Positions 1 to 11,908 of a stretch of 64,000 bases of DNA are shown here, piece after piece. Made by a program: the position numbers and the translations under genes. How positions within the stretch are numbered: position 1 is the stretch's first letter; every line of letters starts with the position of its first letter. Origin of the DNA: Haematococcus lacustris (taxonomy: Eukaryota > Chlorophyta > Chlorophyceae > Chlamydomonadales > Haematococcaceae); NCBI GenBank assembly GCA_030144725.1, contig JASKMD010000023.1, forward strand, positions 697,320 to 761,319. The letters run 5' to 3'. The notes under the pieces are model-generated. The model made no database searches. It was given only the letters and a program-made list of their open reading frames with translations, and was not told the DNA's origin.

Positions 1-2640
1 TCTCGTCCGCCAGGTGCTGAAAGGAGCTGGTGGAGTTGTGGCGCTTGAGTGGGTGCTTGGTTGGGGACTGCAAGCATCAACGAGATCAGGGATGTGTGTG
101 GAGGGTATATGGGTGTGGCAAGTGTGGGACCGGGGAGGGGGGGAGGGACATGTGGTTTCACTGCTATGGGGGGTGCACTGGTCGTAGTGGTGTGTGGCTG
201 TAGTGGTGCAGGTCAGGTGCTTGTTTGTATCGATGGAGCAAGGTAGGTAATTGTTTCCTGTGTGTTTGTGTTCTCTGACCTGTCTCTCGTCGCTGGTCCG
301 GCGGTTGCTGGACCCTGCGCCCCTTGGTGGCAGGGATGTGACGGACTGAGCGCGGCCTGGTAGCTGGGTGCTGCTCCTTGGGACTCCCATGGGTGGCCTG
401 GGCATGGCCGCCATGGGGGTTGGGTGCTGCTGCTGCTCAATGGCGGGGTCTGTCAGGCGGGGGCTGCAGATGTCCACCATGACGGTGTAGATGTCTTGCA
501 CCTTGCGGGTAGCAACTGCCCTGGCGCTGTCAGTGCGGGAGGCTGCAACTTCCAGCATGGCTTTCACCAGTGGCAGGCACTGCGTCACCAGCCTGTCCAG
601 GCTGGAGGTAATGACCACCCCCCTGCGGCTGCCCTCATGGCCCTGTTGCCAGTCTTCGTTCATCAGATGGCGGCTGCAGTCCAAGAAGAAGTTGGCTTTG
701 CGTTGGTCTGTGTGGGTCAGGTGGTGAGCTTCGGCCATAACATAGCACGTTGCCCTTAGCATGTTTTCTTTGCGGTGCAGGGGCTGGGCGCTGTCCGTGC
801 CCACTGCGGCTCCGCTGCCTGTGTAGCTGTCGTCATGTCCAGTGACCGTGATGGCCCTCCTGCTGCTGTCCTGGATCGGCGTGCCCTTGCTGCTCATCGC
901 GGCCACTGTGTACACTATAGCCGCCCGCTCTGGGCCACCTCCTGGGTAGATGGTGGTCTGAGCCCTGCTGCTCTGCCCAACTGCAGCGATGATGGACGAG
1001 GAGTTGCTGCTGGCCAGGGACACATGCTTAGTGGTAGCGGAGTAACTGCTGACATTGCTAGCTGTAGCTGCTGTGCCTTTGAGAGGCGGGGTCGCGGTGC
1101 TGCCTGCCTGGTAGGTGGCGTTCAGGATCAGGTCAGCCTCCAGGATGGTCAGCTCGGCCTCAGCAACTGCCTTGAGGACAGAGGCCAGGCCTGCCAGGCC
1201 AATGCCTGCAGCGGTGCTGAGCACGAGCGAGTGCTTGGTGTCAAGGCCGCTGACTCTGCTGGTCTGAGGCTGAGTCAGAGCGAATTTGACTTTGCTGCCG
1301 CTGATCTGCAGGTCACCGCTGCTCTGTATGGCAGCACAGGTCTCAGAGTCTGTGAACTCAACTTTGGTCATGCTCCTGTTTGTCACGTCGTGGGCAGAGT
1401 GGACTGAGCATGCCAGCAGGTAGACAGGGTGGCTGCGGAGGGACACATCCTGGGCCATCTTATGGCGCAGGTAGCCTAGGGCTCTGATCAGAGAGATGGC
1501 TTTAGCACCTGTGCCCCTGTTTGTTAGGACAGCGTTGGCTGCTGGGTCGCTAAGGAAGCCATTGCTGGTCATTTTCAGGGTAAGGGCTATGCTCGGGGAG
1601 GGTGCCTTGGGGAAGTAGATGAGGGGCCTGGCCAGTGTGGTCGTGCTGCTGCTGGCTGTGAGGGGCTGGGTGCACTGGAGGGTGGAAAGCAACCCGCCTG
1701 AGGAGATGGTTGCTCCAATCAGCCCTAGCATTCCAGCTCTGCGGATCTCCTCCTCCTCGTGCGTGGCTTCGATCTGCAGCTCAAAGGTCTCCGTTCCCCC
1801 AAGCTTGTAGGTCTCCGCATGGATGGTGTAGTCTTCACAACCCATGCTGCTCAAGACCTTGTCCACCTTCTCCAGTGTTTCTGCATATGAAGGCATGTGA
1901 TGGGATTGTAATCTTGTGTGTTTCTGTATTAAAAGGGTGTGTGTCCTGTCCTGTCCTGTCCTGTGTACGTAAGTGCATGTCAGGCCATGTATGTTTCTAG
2001 TCTGTTCTGTGCGTGTATCTGGCCAGCAGGGGACATGAAGGCGGTGTTTTGGGCGTCGTGCGAGTCCACATATAGTAAGGTCTCTGCTATGTGGGGCCCT
2101 GTCACCTTCTTTGAATGCTGCGGTGAGGTCCTTGAGGACGACTGCCTTGGTGTCGTAGAGAAACAAGTACGGGGCCAGGACGGCATCTCCAGCGTCTGCG
2201 CGCACTACAGCTGCGATAGCCTCCTCATACTCCAAGGTGCTGTAGCTGTTATGGCGCATATCCCCAGCACGGTTGCTGGAGACGGTCGGGGCGGCTGGGC
2301 TCTTGTAGCTGGCCTTCGCTTTGGCGAGGAGGCTGGCGTGGGTCGCATTGCTGCTAACGAAGATAGCCTTCTTGGGAAGCGCTGCTCTGAGCAAAGTGTG
2401 CATGTCGGCCGAGGTCGATGTCAACTTGTAGATCGCTGCGGTCAGGTAGAAAGGGTCACGATCCGTGTTGCTAATTCCGTAGGGGGTATCAGTGTGGTGG
2501 AGAGTTGGGGTCTTAGTATGGGTGCACGTTGGCCAGGGGCCAAAGTTGTTTGCGTAGCTACCGTGGGGCGAACCCTCAACGGTGCCGTGTTGGCCTGACA
2601 AGTGCGGAGCTGGATGGCCACTTGTGCCACCCAAGCTTAC
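1..2640 (-). CDS. hypothetical Ala/Ser-rich protein, spliced, 3' end cut by window
   Basis: A coherent coding frame runs on the minus strand through three phase-compatible exons: about 2640-2106, 1880-280 and 67-1, where it leaves the window. The 2105-1881 intron has a GT donor and a TGCAG acceptor and joins in phase (FKE then ETLEKVD). The 279-68 intron ends in a pyrimidine-rich stretch plus GCAG and also keeps phase. The 5' exon boundary near 2640 is uncertain; a short ATG-containing exon with a GTAAGC donor lies near 2715-2730. The predicted protein is rich in Ala, Ser and Thr, with few charged blocks, a stretch around LIRALGYLRHKMAQ and a Pro/Ser/Arg-rich C-terminal part. I recognise no domain, signal peptide or membrane segment. 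LINE copy A begins about 240 bp upstream, so its promoter region may be disrupted. It is probably a real host or element gene; its function is unknown. Confidence 0.55.
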
Positions 2641-2880
2641 CGCACCCCAGCACCAACACGCGCACAACAACCAGAGACAGGTTAGGATTACGGTAGGCCT
2701 TCTCCTGGGCTTACCATCAACATCCATAGCCTGTGCAGCGCGCGTTGTACAAGTCGGGGTTGATGAATCGACGCTCATTCGGCAGCTCCTAACGTGCTCT
2801 GTAAGACTCTGCCGTTGGATAGTCTAGAGCTCGCTTCGGTGCGGCGGAATTTTGCGTTGAGTTTTCAAACCAGAATTGTG

Positions 2881-4299
2881 GCTGCCGACCCAGCTGACGA
2901 GGGGCCTGGCACCTGGCCTAAGGAGGAGTGGCTCTTGGGCCCCTGGGCTCACCTGCAGCTGGACCCTCAGGTGTGGGGCATGGGCACCACCACCCTGCTG
3001 GACTTCTCGGTCAAGCATGCCAGGGTGCGCCTCCACCAGCTCCAGCGCGTCAGTGCCGACCCCTTCTACCCACCCAATGGGGGCTTGTGGCCTGCGCTGT
3101 GGGGTGTGCGGCCCCCCCGGGCAGCGGGCGAACCGGAGGTGGCAGCGGTGGCTGATGGGGCCCTGAGGGAGCTGGAGCTCAAGTGGGAGGCCAGCGCGCA
3201 GCAGGTGGCAGGCCAGGTGGCAGCGGGGGAGCGGGAGCAGCAGGGCAGGGATGTGGAGGAGCGGCTCCCCGAGGAGGTGCAGGGCAGCCAACCGCCTCGC
3301 TGGCTGGACACCTCCGCCAGGGCGCACCATCGTCCCTCGCCGCAGGACAGGGCGGCCGAGCAGGCTGAGCGGCAGCTGGAGGCCCAGCAGCGGCGTGGGG
3401 GCAGGCAGCCCGCCCCCCGGGCCGACACCGCGGACCAGCTGGCTGTGGGTGTCCAGGCGGGCCAGCCGTGTGCGAAGGTGTGGAAGGAGCTGCTAGACCC
3501 CACCCTCCGTCGGGAGCACGTCATCGTGGCCTGGCGGCTGCTTCACGCCAGCCTCATGGTCGGGGCCTTGTGGGGTCACATCCTCAAGGGGGCGGCTGCC
3601 CCGGGCTCTTCCGCCTGCCGCTTCTGCCAGCCGGGGCACCTGGAGACCCTCACCCACGCCTTCCTGACCTGCCCCGCCGTGGTCCCAGCCTGGGAGTGGG
3701 TGCTGGACGTGTACGGCCGCCTCACAGGCACCCGCCCCCCCTCAGGCGACGCCATGCTGCTCCTCAGTGGGCGCCCCACCCGCGGCGAGGCCCCCCCCTT
3801 CCAGCCCCCTGACAGCCTGTTGTGGCTGCGGCTGCGCGTGGCCTATCTGGGCGCAGTGTGGCGCCTCCGCAGCTTCGGAGCCGCTACAGCCCTGCAGCCA
3901 CAGCAGGTGGCGAGGCGGGTCGTGGAGGAGGTCATCTCCACCCTCACCACGGCCGTCAAGCGTGACTGGCATCGGGTGGGGAGGGACATCCGCGTGGGCC
4001 TCTGCGGCGCTGTGCCCTCCACCTGGTTCAAGGGAAAGGACCCGGAGCTGGACGCTGCCCACTTCGACCAGCTGTGGCCCGAGGCGTCGGGGGGCTGGTT
4101 CGCCAAGCAGCCTAGGAGGGAGCGGAGGGGGCAGAGCGGGCAGGAGGGGGCAGAGGGGAGGGTTGGGGCAGGAGGAGTGGAGGAGGAGAGGGCAGCAGGG
4201 AGGCCTAGGCTTGGGGAGGGCAGGGCGCAGGGGGGGGGAGAGCTAGTGGTTCGCCTCTCCTTGCAGTGGCCCGTCCCCTTCCCCGTCGAGCCAGCCTGA
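2881..4299 (+). pseudogene. LINE ORF2 C-terminal fragment (zinc-finger region), copy A
   Basis: An open reading fragment of about 470 residues encodes the region downstream of the reverse transcriptase. It contains the conserved block PRWLDTSARAHHRPSP, then a zf-RVT-like zinc motif (C-x2-C-x7-H-x4-C, in CRFCQPGHLETLTHAFLTC) followed by a W-rich segment. This zinc finger is typical of plant-type L1 elements and is thought to act in RNA or DNA binding during target-primed reverse transcription. No APE or RT is present, so the copy is dead on arrival. The stop at 4299 follows a G-run; copies E and G stop earlier because of a one-base difference in that run. Confidence 0.75.
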
Positions 4300-4726
4300 G
4301 CTGCAGGGTTGCTGGTGGGGGCTTAGGGCGTTCGGTGGGTGGGGTGGGCTAGGCTTCGGGGGGATGTCTGGGTGTTAGGGGACCGGGGCCTCTGATGGTC
4401 TTGGTTTGAGCGTTGGGGGTAGGGTTCTCGGTTTCAGGTCGAGGGGCGGAACTTAGGCTCGTGTGGGTAGTTTTGTGGGGAGGGTATGGGGAGGGTCTGG
4501 GGAGGTGAGCTAGGGTGGAGGGCGTTGGTGTGGGGTAGTGTCTTGACGTTGTCCTAGGGAGGGGGTTGCTTGGGTTGTGTGGACCTTTGCTTGGGGTGTG
4601 TGAACCTTTCCTTGGGGTGTGTGGGCCGCTGTGTTATTGGCTGGGGTGCTTGGGGACCGTGTATGCGGGAACCTTGTTTGATGTAGTCTTCTCTTTTCTT
4701 CTTTTCTTTAGTCTCACCCTCTCTCT

Positions 4727-4753
4727 TGTAATGCTCCTCTTTGGGAAAAAAAA
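4727..4753 (+). terminator. LINE poly(A) signal TGTAA and A-tail
   Basis: TGTAA at 4727-4731 lies 14 bases before an A8 tail (4746-4753). TGTAA is the usual green-algal polyadenylation signal. The same arrangement is at 10292-10318 (copy C); a variant tail with GGAAAAATA follows TGTAA in copies B and E (39813-39836). Confidence 0.8.
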
Positions 4754-5420
4754 GGCGGGCCAGCCGTGTGCGAAGGTGTGGAAGGAGCTGCTAAACCCCA
4801 TCCTCCGTCGGGAGCACGTCATCGTGGCCTGGCGGGTGCTTCACACCAGCCTCATGGTCGGGGCCTTGTGGGGTCACATCCTCAAGGGGGCGGCTGCCCC
4901 GGGCTCGTCCGCCTGCCGCTTCTGCCAGCCGGGGCACCTGGAGACTCTTACCCACGCCTTCCTGACCTGCCCCGCCGTGGTCCCAGCCTGGGAGTGGGTG
5001 CTGAACGTGTACGGCCGCCTCACAGGCACCCACCCCCCCTCAGGCGACGCCATGCTGCTCCTCAGTGGGCGCCCCACCCGCGGCGAGTCCCCCCCCTTCC
5101 AGCCCCCTGACAGCCTGCTGCGCCTGCGGCTGCGCGTGGCCTATCTGGGCGCAGTGTGGCGCCTCCGCAGCTCGGGATCCGCTTCAGCCCTGCAGCCACA
5201 GCAGGTGGCGAGGCGGGTCGTGGAGGAGGTCATCTCCACCCTCACCACGGCCGTCAAGCGTGACTGGCATCGGGTGGGGAGGGACATCCGCGTGGGCCTC
5301 TGCCGCGGTGTGCCGGGGTCATGTTTAGGGGAACCTTGTTTGTTGTAGTCTTCTGTTTTCCTTTTTTCTTTAGTCACTCTATCTTTCTCTCTATCCTGTA
5401 ATGCTCTTCCCTGGAAAAAT
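4754..5420 (+). mobile_element. LINE copy B, 5'-truncated and internally deleted
   Basis: It starts directly at the A-tail of copy A with ORF2 sequence (GQPCAKVWKELL). It carries the zf-RVT region, then jumps at about 5311 from ORF2 into the last ~100 bp of the 3' UTR (TGTAA, then GGAAAAATA). The jump removes the ORF2 end and most of the 3' UTR. The identical A-tail/ORF2 junction recurs at 10318/10319. An ORF fused to the copy-A 3' UTR (4566-5348) is incidental. Confidence 0.8.
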
Positions 5421-8400
5421 AAACCACGAGGCTGCGAGTCAGCTGGGGCTGCTTAGGGATGGGCACAGGGCCAGGTGGGCCCGCACTAAGCAGGGCTTGG
5501 CCGTGCGTGCCCAGCACTTCCTGCGGGCCCAGCGCCGCGCGCAGCGTGACCTGCAGCAGCACAGGGAGAGGGCGGCGGCAGTGGCCAGGGCTCACCTCGT
5601 TGCAGCAGCTGGTGCGGGTTGAGCGAGTGGGGGAGGCTGAGGTGCAGGCAGCGCAGCACCTGGGAGAGGCCGCAGCTCTGGCTGGGGTGGGGGCCAGGGA
5701 GCAGGGGGCCTAGCAATCCCTGTTGGCCAGCGCAGTCCTCGACCAATACTGCGGCGATCGCTCCTCCTTCTACTTCTACCATCGCGATCCGCCCGCGCAC
5801 ACCTCCACCCTCATCTCCTCTCTACAGCTCCCCAGCCAGCCAGGTCAGCCAGCAGACCTCACCACGCCGGCCGGGGTGAAGGCTGCGTGCAGGGCTTTCC
5901 AGCAGCACTACTCAGCCGCCGAGCCCACCGGAGTCTACGCAGCCAAGCCGGTGAACACAGCTGCGCGCGCCACGCTGCTGGGCAGCCTCACCTCCCACCT
6001 CACCCCCACCCAGGCTAGGGCTGCCGAGGGCCCCGATGGCATCCCTATGCTGTCAGAGGAGGAGCTGGGCCGGGCTCAGCAGGCTGCGCGCACAGCAAGG
6101 CCCCGGGGCTAAATGGGCTGCCTATATAGTCTATGACCGGCTGTGGGTGGAGCTGGGGCGGCCGCTGTGGGCCATGTTGCAAGAGGCCCTGGCAGACACC
6201 GCTGACCCTGCCCCCCTGGCTGAGTTCCTGACCGGCATCATCACCCTCGTGCCCAAGGCTGGCAAGCCGAGGGACCAGGTGGCCGGCTACCGCCCCATCA
6301 CGCTCCTCAACTGCGATGTGCGCCTGGTGGCCAGAGCAGTGGAGGACCGGCTGCAGCTGACCTTGGACCTGCTGGTGTCCTCCTCTCAGTCGGCCTTCAT
6401 CCTAGGCAGGGACATCAGCGACAGCGTGCAGTTCCACCTGAGTCTGCTGGAGTACCTGCAGCAGCGGGGCAGCCCAGCCTGGTTGTTGTTGCTGGACCTG
6501 GCGGGGGCTTATGACAATGTGTCCTGGGGCTTGCTCAAGGACACAATGGAGGCCATGGGGTTCTGCCGGGAGGGGCATGCGCGCTGGGCTCAGCTGCTGC
6601 ACCGGGGTGCCACGAGCCAGGTGCTGGTCAACGGCCACCTCACCGACAGCTTTCCCCTTGCGTCGGGGCTGCTGCAGGGCAGCGGGGCCTCCCTGCTCCA
6701 CTGGTGCATCGTGCTTCAGCCGCTGGTCAGCTACCTCAGCTCGCTCCAGCTGGCAGGCCGCATCAGCACCCCCACCATCCCCTCCAGCCCTCTGTCCATG
6801 CACAGGGCCGCCCTGACCCCCGCGCTCCCCTCCAAGGAGTATGCGGACGACCTCACCATCGTGGTGCTCGATCCGGTCAGAGACGGGAAGGTGGTAGTGG
6901 AGGCCATGGGCCTGTTCCGCGCCGCTGGGTGCCCTGCGCTGAGCGTGAGCAAGAGCTCAGCCCTGCCGTGTGCCCAGCCAGAGCCCGGGCTGGGTAACCA
7001 GGGGGGACTCGGGCCCCGAGGGGGCGGGGAGGGGAGGAAGGGTTGGTGACGGGGGGGAAGAGGGCGGGCAGGGGCAGGTGGGCGAGCAAGGGCTAGGGGG
7101 TGGGCTGGGGGAAGGTGGCGGGCTAGGACAGCAGCAGGGCGGGCGGGGGCAAGGTGGGGAGCAGGAGCCGGAGGTGGTCATCCCAGCTGTCCGAGCGGGG
7201 GTGCCAGTGCGCCACCTGGGGGTCCCTCTTGGGGCGGCCTCCTACGCTGCCATCAGCGAGGACGCCTTCGGTGGGGCGGCTGCGGCCATGATGGCAGCTT
7301 CCCTCCCTTGGCGGCCCCAAGGCCTCAACCTCCTGGGGCGGGTGCAGGTGGCACAGCAGTGCCTGGCCTCCAAGTCCATCTACCAAATGGCTTTCGTGCA
7401 ACCCTCCGCTCCTCTGGCGCAAGCCATGGCCTTGGCTGTCAACCGCTTTGTGGCAGCCTCAGACCTGCCCCAGGAGCGCAGCCCCAACAGCAGCCGCCTC
7501 TACCCTAGCAAGGCCATCTGCGTGATGCCCCGGGGGGAGGGAGGGGTGGGGCTTCCCGACCTGGGGGTCACCAGCACGGCCATGCTGGCGAAGATGCTGG
7601 CCCAGCTCTGGTCGCCCCGGGTTCGTCCCTGGCAGCCTCTGACCCACAGCCTGCTGGCAGACCCCTCCCACGGCCTCAGCACGTGAGTCATCACCGACCC
7701 CACCGCCCCCCCCTCGCGAGGCATCAGCCCGCGGCTGCAAGCTCACGTGGCGGACCTGGCGGAGCTCAAGCTGTTTCGTGCGGTGCCCCCCGCTAGTCAG
7801 TCGTCCTTCTCGGTGCTGGCAGAGCCGCTGTGGTACAACGCGCAAGTCCGCATGAACCCAGCAGCTAGGGAGGCAGCAGCTGAGCAGGGTTGGACCCACG
7901 TCCGCCACGTGAGGGAGGCCCTGCATAGCCCCCAGCTGGAGGGGGATGCCCGCTGGGCTGCCGACCTGGTCAGGGCTTGCCTCCCCGAGCCCTGGCAGAG
8001 CATGGTGGACCGCCTGCAGCCTCCTCAGCCGGAGTGGGAGTGCCTGAGGGTTGGGCCAGGGGTGGGGTTTGTGATGCGGCGCACCCCCCTGCTCCAGCCC
8101 TCCCACTGGGTGGGCCCCAACGGCCGCCTCTACCCCCTAGACCCCACAGGACAGGGGCCCCTAGGGGCTTTCTGGGCGGAGGGAGGGGCGGCCTGGGAGC
8201 CAGCTGCGGTGGCCCGGCTCAACAAGCCCAGCTACAGGCTGACTCCGGGGGAGCGAGCCACCCACCTCCGCCCTCTACCCGCCCAGCATCACGTGGCACA
8301 GGAGCAGGCTCAAGGGCAAGAGCAAGGAGGAGCCAGGGCGGTTGGCAGGGGGGGGGGGCGGGCAAGGGGGCGGGGCGGGGGCAGGGGGCGAGGGCGTGGA

Positions 8401-9864
8401 GGAGGTGGAGGGCGTAGGGGCGCAGGGGGCGGGGCGGGAGGGCAGGCTGCCGACCCAGCTGACGAGGGGCCTGGCACCTGGCCTAAGGAGGAGTGGCTCT
8501 TGGGCCCCTGGGCTCACCTGTAGCTGGACCCTCAGGTGTGGGGCATGGGCACCACCACCCTCCTGGACTTCTCGGTCAAGCATGCCAGGGTGCGCCTCCA
8601 CCAGCTCCAGCGCGTCAGTGCCGACCCCTTCTACCCACCCAATGGGGGCTTGTGGCCTGCGCTGTGGGGTGTGCGGCCCCCCCGGGCAGCGGGCGAACCG
8701 GAGGTGGCAGCGGTGGCTGATGGGGCCCTGAGGGAGCTGGAGCTCAAGTGGGAGGCCAGCGCGCAGCAGGTGGCAGGCCAGGTGGCAGCGGGGGAGCGGG
8801 AGCAGCAGGGCAGGGATGTGGAGGAGCGGCTCCCCGAGGAGGTGCAGGGCAGCCAACCGCCTCGCTGGCTGGACACCTCCGCCAGGGCGCACCATCGTCC
8901 CTCGCCGCAGGACAGGGCGGCCGAGCAGGCTGAGCGGCAGCTGGAGGCCCAGCAGCGGCGTGGGGGCAGGCAGCCCGCCCCCCGGGCCGACACCGCGGAC
9001 CAGCTGGCTGTGGGTGTCCAGGCGGGCCAGCCGTGTGCGAAGGTGTGGAAGGAGCTGCTAGACCCCACCCTCCGTCGGGAGCACGTCATCGTGGCCTGGC
9101 GGCTGCTTCACGCCAGCCTCATGGTCGGGGCCTTGTGGGGTCACATCCTCAAGGGGGCGGCTGCCCCGGGCTCTTCCGCCTGCCGCTTCTGCCAGCCGGG
9201 GCACCTGGAGACCCTCACCCACGCCTTCCTGACCTGCCCCGCCGTGGTCCCAGCCTGGGAGTGGGTGCTGGACGTGTACGGCCGCCTCACAGGCACCCGC
9301 CCCCCCTCAGGCGACGCCATGCTGCTCCTCAGTGGGCGCCCCACCCGCGGCGAGGCCCCCCCCTTCCAGCCCCCTGACAGCCTGTTGTGGCTGCGGCTGC
9401 GCGTGGCCTACCTGGGCGCAGTGTGGCGCCTCCGCAGCTCAGGAGCCGCTACAGCCCTGCAGCCACAGCAGGTGGCGAGGCGGGTCGTGGAGGAGGTCAT
9501 CTCCACCCTCACCACGGCCGTCAAGCGTGACTGGCATCGGGTGGGGAGGGACATCCGCGTGGGCCTCTGCGGCGCTGTGCCCTCCACCTGGTTCAAGGGA
9601 AAGGACCCGGAGCTGGACGCTGCCCACTTCGACCAGCTGTGGCCCGAGGCGTCGGGGGGCTGGTTCGCCAAGCAGCCTAGGAGGGAGCGGAGGGGGCAGA
9701 GCGGGCAGGAGGGGGCAGAGGGGAGGGTTGGGGCAGGAGGAGTGGAGGAGGAGAGGGCAGCAGGGAGGCCTAGGCTTGGGGAGGGCAGGGCGCAGGGGGG
9801 GGGAGAGCTAGTGGTTCGCCTCTCCTTGCAGTGGCCCGTCCCCTTCCCCGTCGAGCCAGCCTGA
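5421..9864 (+). pseudogene. LINE ORF2 (RT, RGG-rich linker, zinc finger), copy C
   Basis: Domains in order: an Arg/Gln-rich helical segment (5421-5622), the RT fingers and palm (5723-7049) with DLAGAYDNVSW and the catalytic EYADDLTIVV (YADD box), the thumb/connection (6970-7686), an RGG-type Gly/Arg-rich linker (about 8330-8445), and a zf-RVT-like C-terminus (8536-9864). The gene is broken: TAG at 5711-5713, frame changes near 6100 and 7000, W-to-TGA at 7684-7686, and Q-to-TAG at about 8521. RT box B reads LQGSGASLLHW rather than the usual QG-x-PLSP-x-LF form. The TAG and the first two frame changes recur in copies E-G where those parts are present; the TGA and the second TAG are private to C. 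Family assignment is solid; function is lost. Confidence 0.8.
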
Positions 9865-10318
9865 GCTGCAGGGTTGCTGGTGGGGGCTTAGGGCGTTCGG
9901 TGGGTGGGGTGGGCTAGGCTTCGGGGGGATGTCTGGGTGTTAGGGGACCGAGGGCTCTGATGGTCTTGGTTTGAGCGTTGGGGGTAGGGTTCTCGGTTTC
10001 AGGTCGAGGGGCGGAACTTAGGCTCGTGTGGGTAGTTTTGTGGGGAGGGTATGGGGAGGGTCTGGGGAGGTGAGCTAGGGTGGAGGGCGTTGGTGTGGGG
10101 TAGTGTCTTGACGTTGTCCTAGGGAGGGGGTTGCTTGGGTTGTGTGGACCTTTGCTTGGGGTGTGTGAACCTTTCCTTGGGGTGTGTGGGCCGCTGTGTT
10201 ATTGGCTGGGGTGCTTGGGGACCGTGTATGCGGGAACCTTGTTTGATGTAGTCTTCTCTTTTCTTCTTTTCTTTAGTCTCACCCTCTCTCTTGTAATGCT
10301 CCTCTTTGGAAAAAAAAA
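5421..10318 (+). mobile_element. LINE copy C, 5'-truncated, RT to poly(A)
   Basis: It begins immediately after the GGAAAAATA tail of copy B, at the sequence that follows the endonuclease domain, and runs to an A9 tail at 10310-10318. From about 5312 to at least 7570 it matches 39728-41990 at a constant offset of 34,416 bp, including the tail/LINE junction. It is therefore a segmental duplicate of the E/F junction region. Confidence 0.85.
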
Positions 10319-11014
10319 GGCGGGCCAGCCGTGTGCGAAGGTGTGGAAGGAGCTGCTAAACCCCATCCTCCGTCGGGAGCACGTCATCGTGGCCTGGCGG
10401 GTGCTTCACACCAGCCTCATGGTCGGGGCCTTGTGGGGTCACATCCTCAAGGGGGCGGCTGCCCCGGGCTCGTCCGCCTGCCGCTTCTGCCAGCCGGGGC
10501 ACCTGGAGACTCTTACCCACGCCTTCCTGACCTGCCCCGCCGTGGTCCCAGCCTGGGAGTGGGTGCTGAACGTGTACGGCCGCCTCACAGGCACCCACCC
10601 CCCCTCAGGCGACGCCATGCTGCTCCTCAGTGGGCGCCCCACCCGCGGCGAGTCCCCCCCCTTCCAGCCCCCTGACAGCCTGCTGTGCCTGCGGCTGCGC
10701 GTGGCCTATCTGGGCGCAGTGTGGCGCCTCCGCAGCTCGGGAGCCGCTTCAGCCCTGCAGCCACAGCAGGTGGCGAGGCGGGTCGTGGAGGAGGTCATCT
10801 CCACCCTCACCACGGCCGTCAAGCGTGACTGGCATCGGGTGGGGAGGGACATCCGCGTGGGCCTCTGCCGCGGTGTGCCCTCCACCTGGTTCAAGGGCAA
10901 GGACCCGGAGCTGGACGCTACCCACTTCGACCAGCTGTGGCCCGAGGCGTCGGGGGGCTGGTTTGCCAAGCAGCCTAGGAGGGAGCGGAGGGGAGGGCAG
11001 GAGGGGGCAGAGGG
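10319..11014 (+). mobile_element. LINE copy D, ORF2 C-terminal fragment
   Basis: It begins at the copy-C A-tail with the same ORF2 breakpoint as copy B and extends further (through PSTWFKGKDPELD and the G/E-rich tail). It stops abruptly at about 11014, where the 5' UTR of copy E starts. Identity with 4754-5311 is near complete at the 5,565-bp offset. Confidence 0.8.
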
Positions 11015-11908
11015 CCATGGCACTTTTCGCCTCTCGCACTTTTCGCAGCCTGCCGTTTCGCGTGGGTCGCGAGATAGCGCCTCCCGTTAGCACAGCTAGC
11101 GTTTTCGCAGCAGGAGCAGCCGGAGGAGCGTTGTTTCGCAGTTTTTGTTGCTAAGGCAGCAAGTCGCGAGTTTCAGCCTGCGGAGCAGCTAAACAGCAAG
11201 GAGCAGGAGCTGCGTTAAGGTGGTGTGGTCGTCTCTGTCTGTCTGCTCTCAGCCGCAGCCAGCCGCCAGCAGCCGCCAGCAGCCGCCAGCGACCGCCAGC
11301 AGAGCTTTTGCTCTTTTCGGCTTTCCGCTTCATAACGTCTGCCAGGTTGCGCCAGCCGCAGCCGTTTCTCTCAGGCGCCGCCACCTGAGCGCCTCATCCC
11401 AGCCGCCGCTACCTCGCAGCTGCCGCAGGTGTAACCGCTCCAACCGCCTCCAGCAGCCTTTCCAGCCGCAGGTCCTTTCCTGCTATCGCTGTGTGCAGCT
11501 GCTGTCGCTTCTTGTGCGAGCCACAGCCAGCAGTTCGCGGGAGCCTACAGCGCTATCTGTTTCCTGAGGCAACCGCCTCAACAGCTGCAGCTTCCGCCCA
11601 GCTGCCCTTCCCCCACCCTCTTCTCCTTCTCCCCCCCTTCCTCCTCCCCCCCGCGTGCCTCGCCTTCTGCCGGCGCCTGTCGCGTCACTGCCAAGGAGAC
11701 GACAACGGTCGGAGGCCCACCGCCGGGGTTTGCTCCACTGAATTCAGTGCGAGCCGGCGTACCTGAGAACCAAGCCTAGCCCCCGGGTCAATGGGGGAAG
11801 GCTAAGTTAAGTGCTCAACCAGTGCGCTTGACCCTTAGTTTGTGCCCGTCTCAAGCTCGCGTGTTGCCTGCGCCTGTGGCCCTCTAGGTTGCTTCGGCTT
11901 ATCGCGTC
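11015..11908 (+). promoter_or_regulatory. LINE copy E 5' UTR
   Basis: A non-coding leader between the copy D breakpoint and the ORF1 ATG at 11909. It has TTTTCGC-rich sequence at 11020-11140, an imperfect GCCAGCAGCC-type repeat cluster at about 11250-11300, and a C/T-rich stretch at 11600-11660. As in other LINEs it should hold the internal promoter, but I see no recognisable TATA box or promoter element. Confidence 0.5.

Larger units (their letters stand above)
2881..4753 (+). mobile_element. LINE copy A, 5'-truncated L1-like element
   Basis: This holds the last ~1.4 kb of ORF2, a ~450-bp GT-rich 3' UTR, a TGTAA signal and an 8-A tail. The 5' border at 2881 is where similarity to the other copies starts abruptly. 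It is nearly identical to 8446-10318 at a constant offset of 5,565 bp, and that identity continues across the junction into copy B, so the pair was probably duplicated as a block. Confidence 0.85.

Noticed and set aside
775..1407. Plus-strand proteins in the first 2.6 kb
   Set aside because: They overlap a longer, phase-consistent spliced minus-strand frame and have no coding features of their own.
4566..5348. A 260-residue protein with a hydrophobic, Gly/Leu-rich N-terminus (also 10131-11090)
   Set aside because: It is a chance fusion of copy A or C 3' UTR and tail with the ORF2 fragment of the next LINE; the hydrophobic part is a translated GT-rich UTR.
6036..7049. Programmed frameshifting in the LINE RT
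   Set aside because: No slippery heptamer or obvious stimulator was recognised, and the shared shifts are better explained by duplication of one defective copy.
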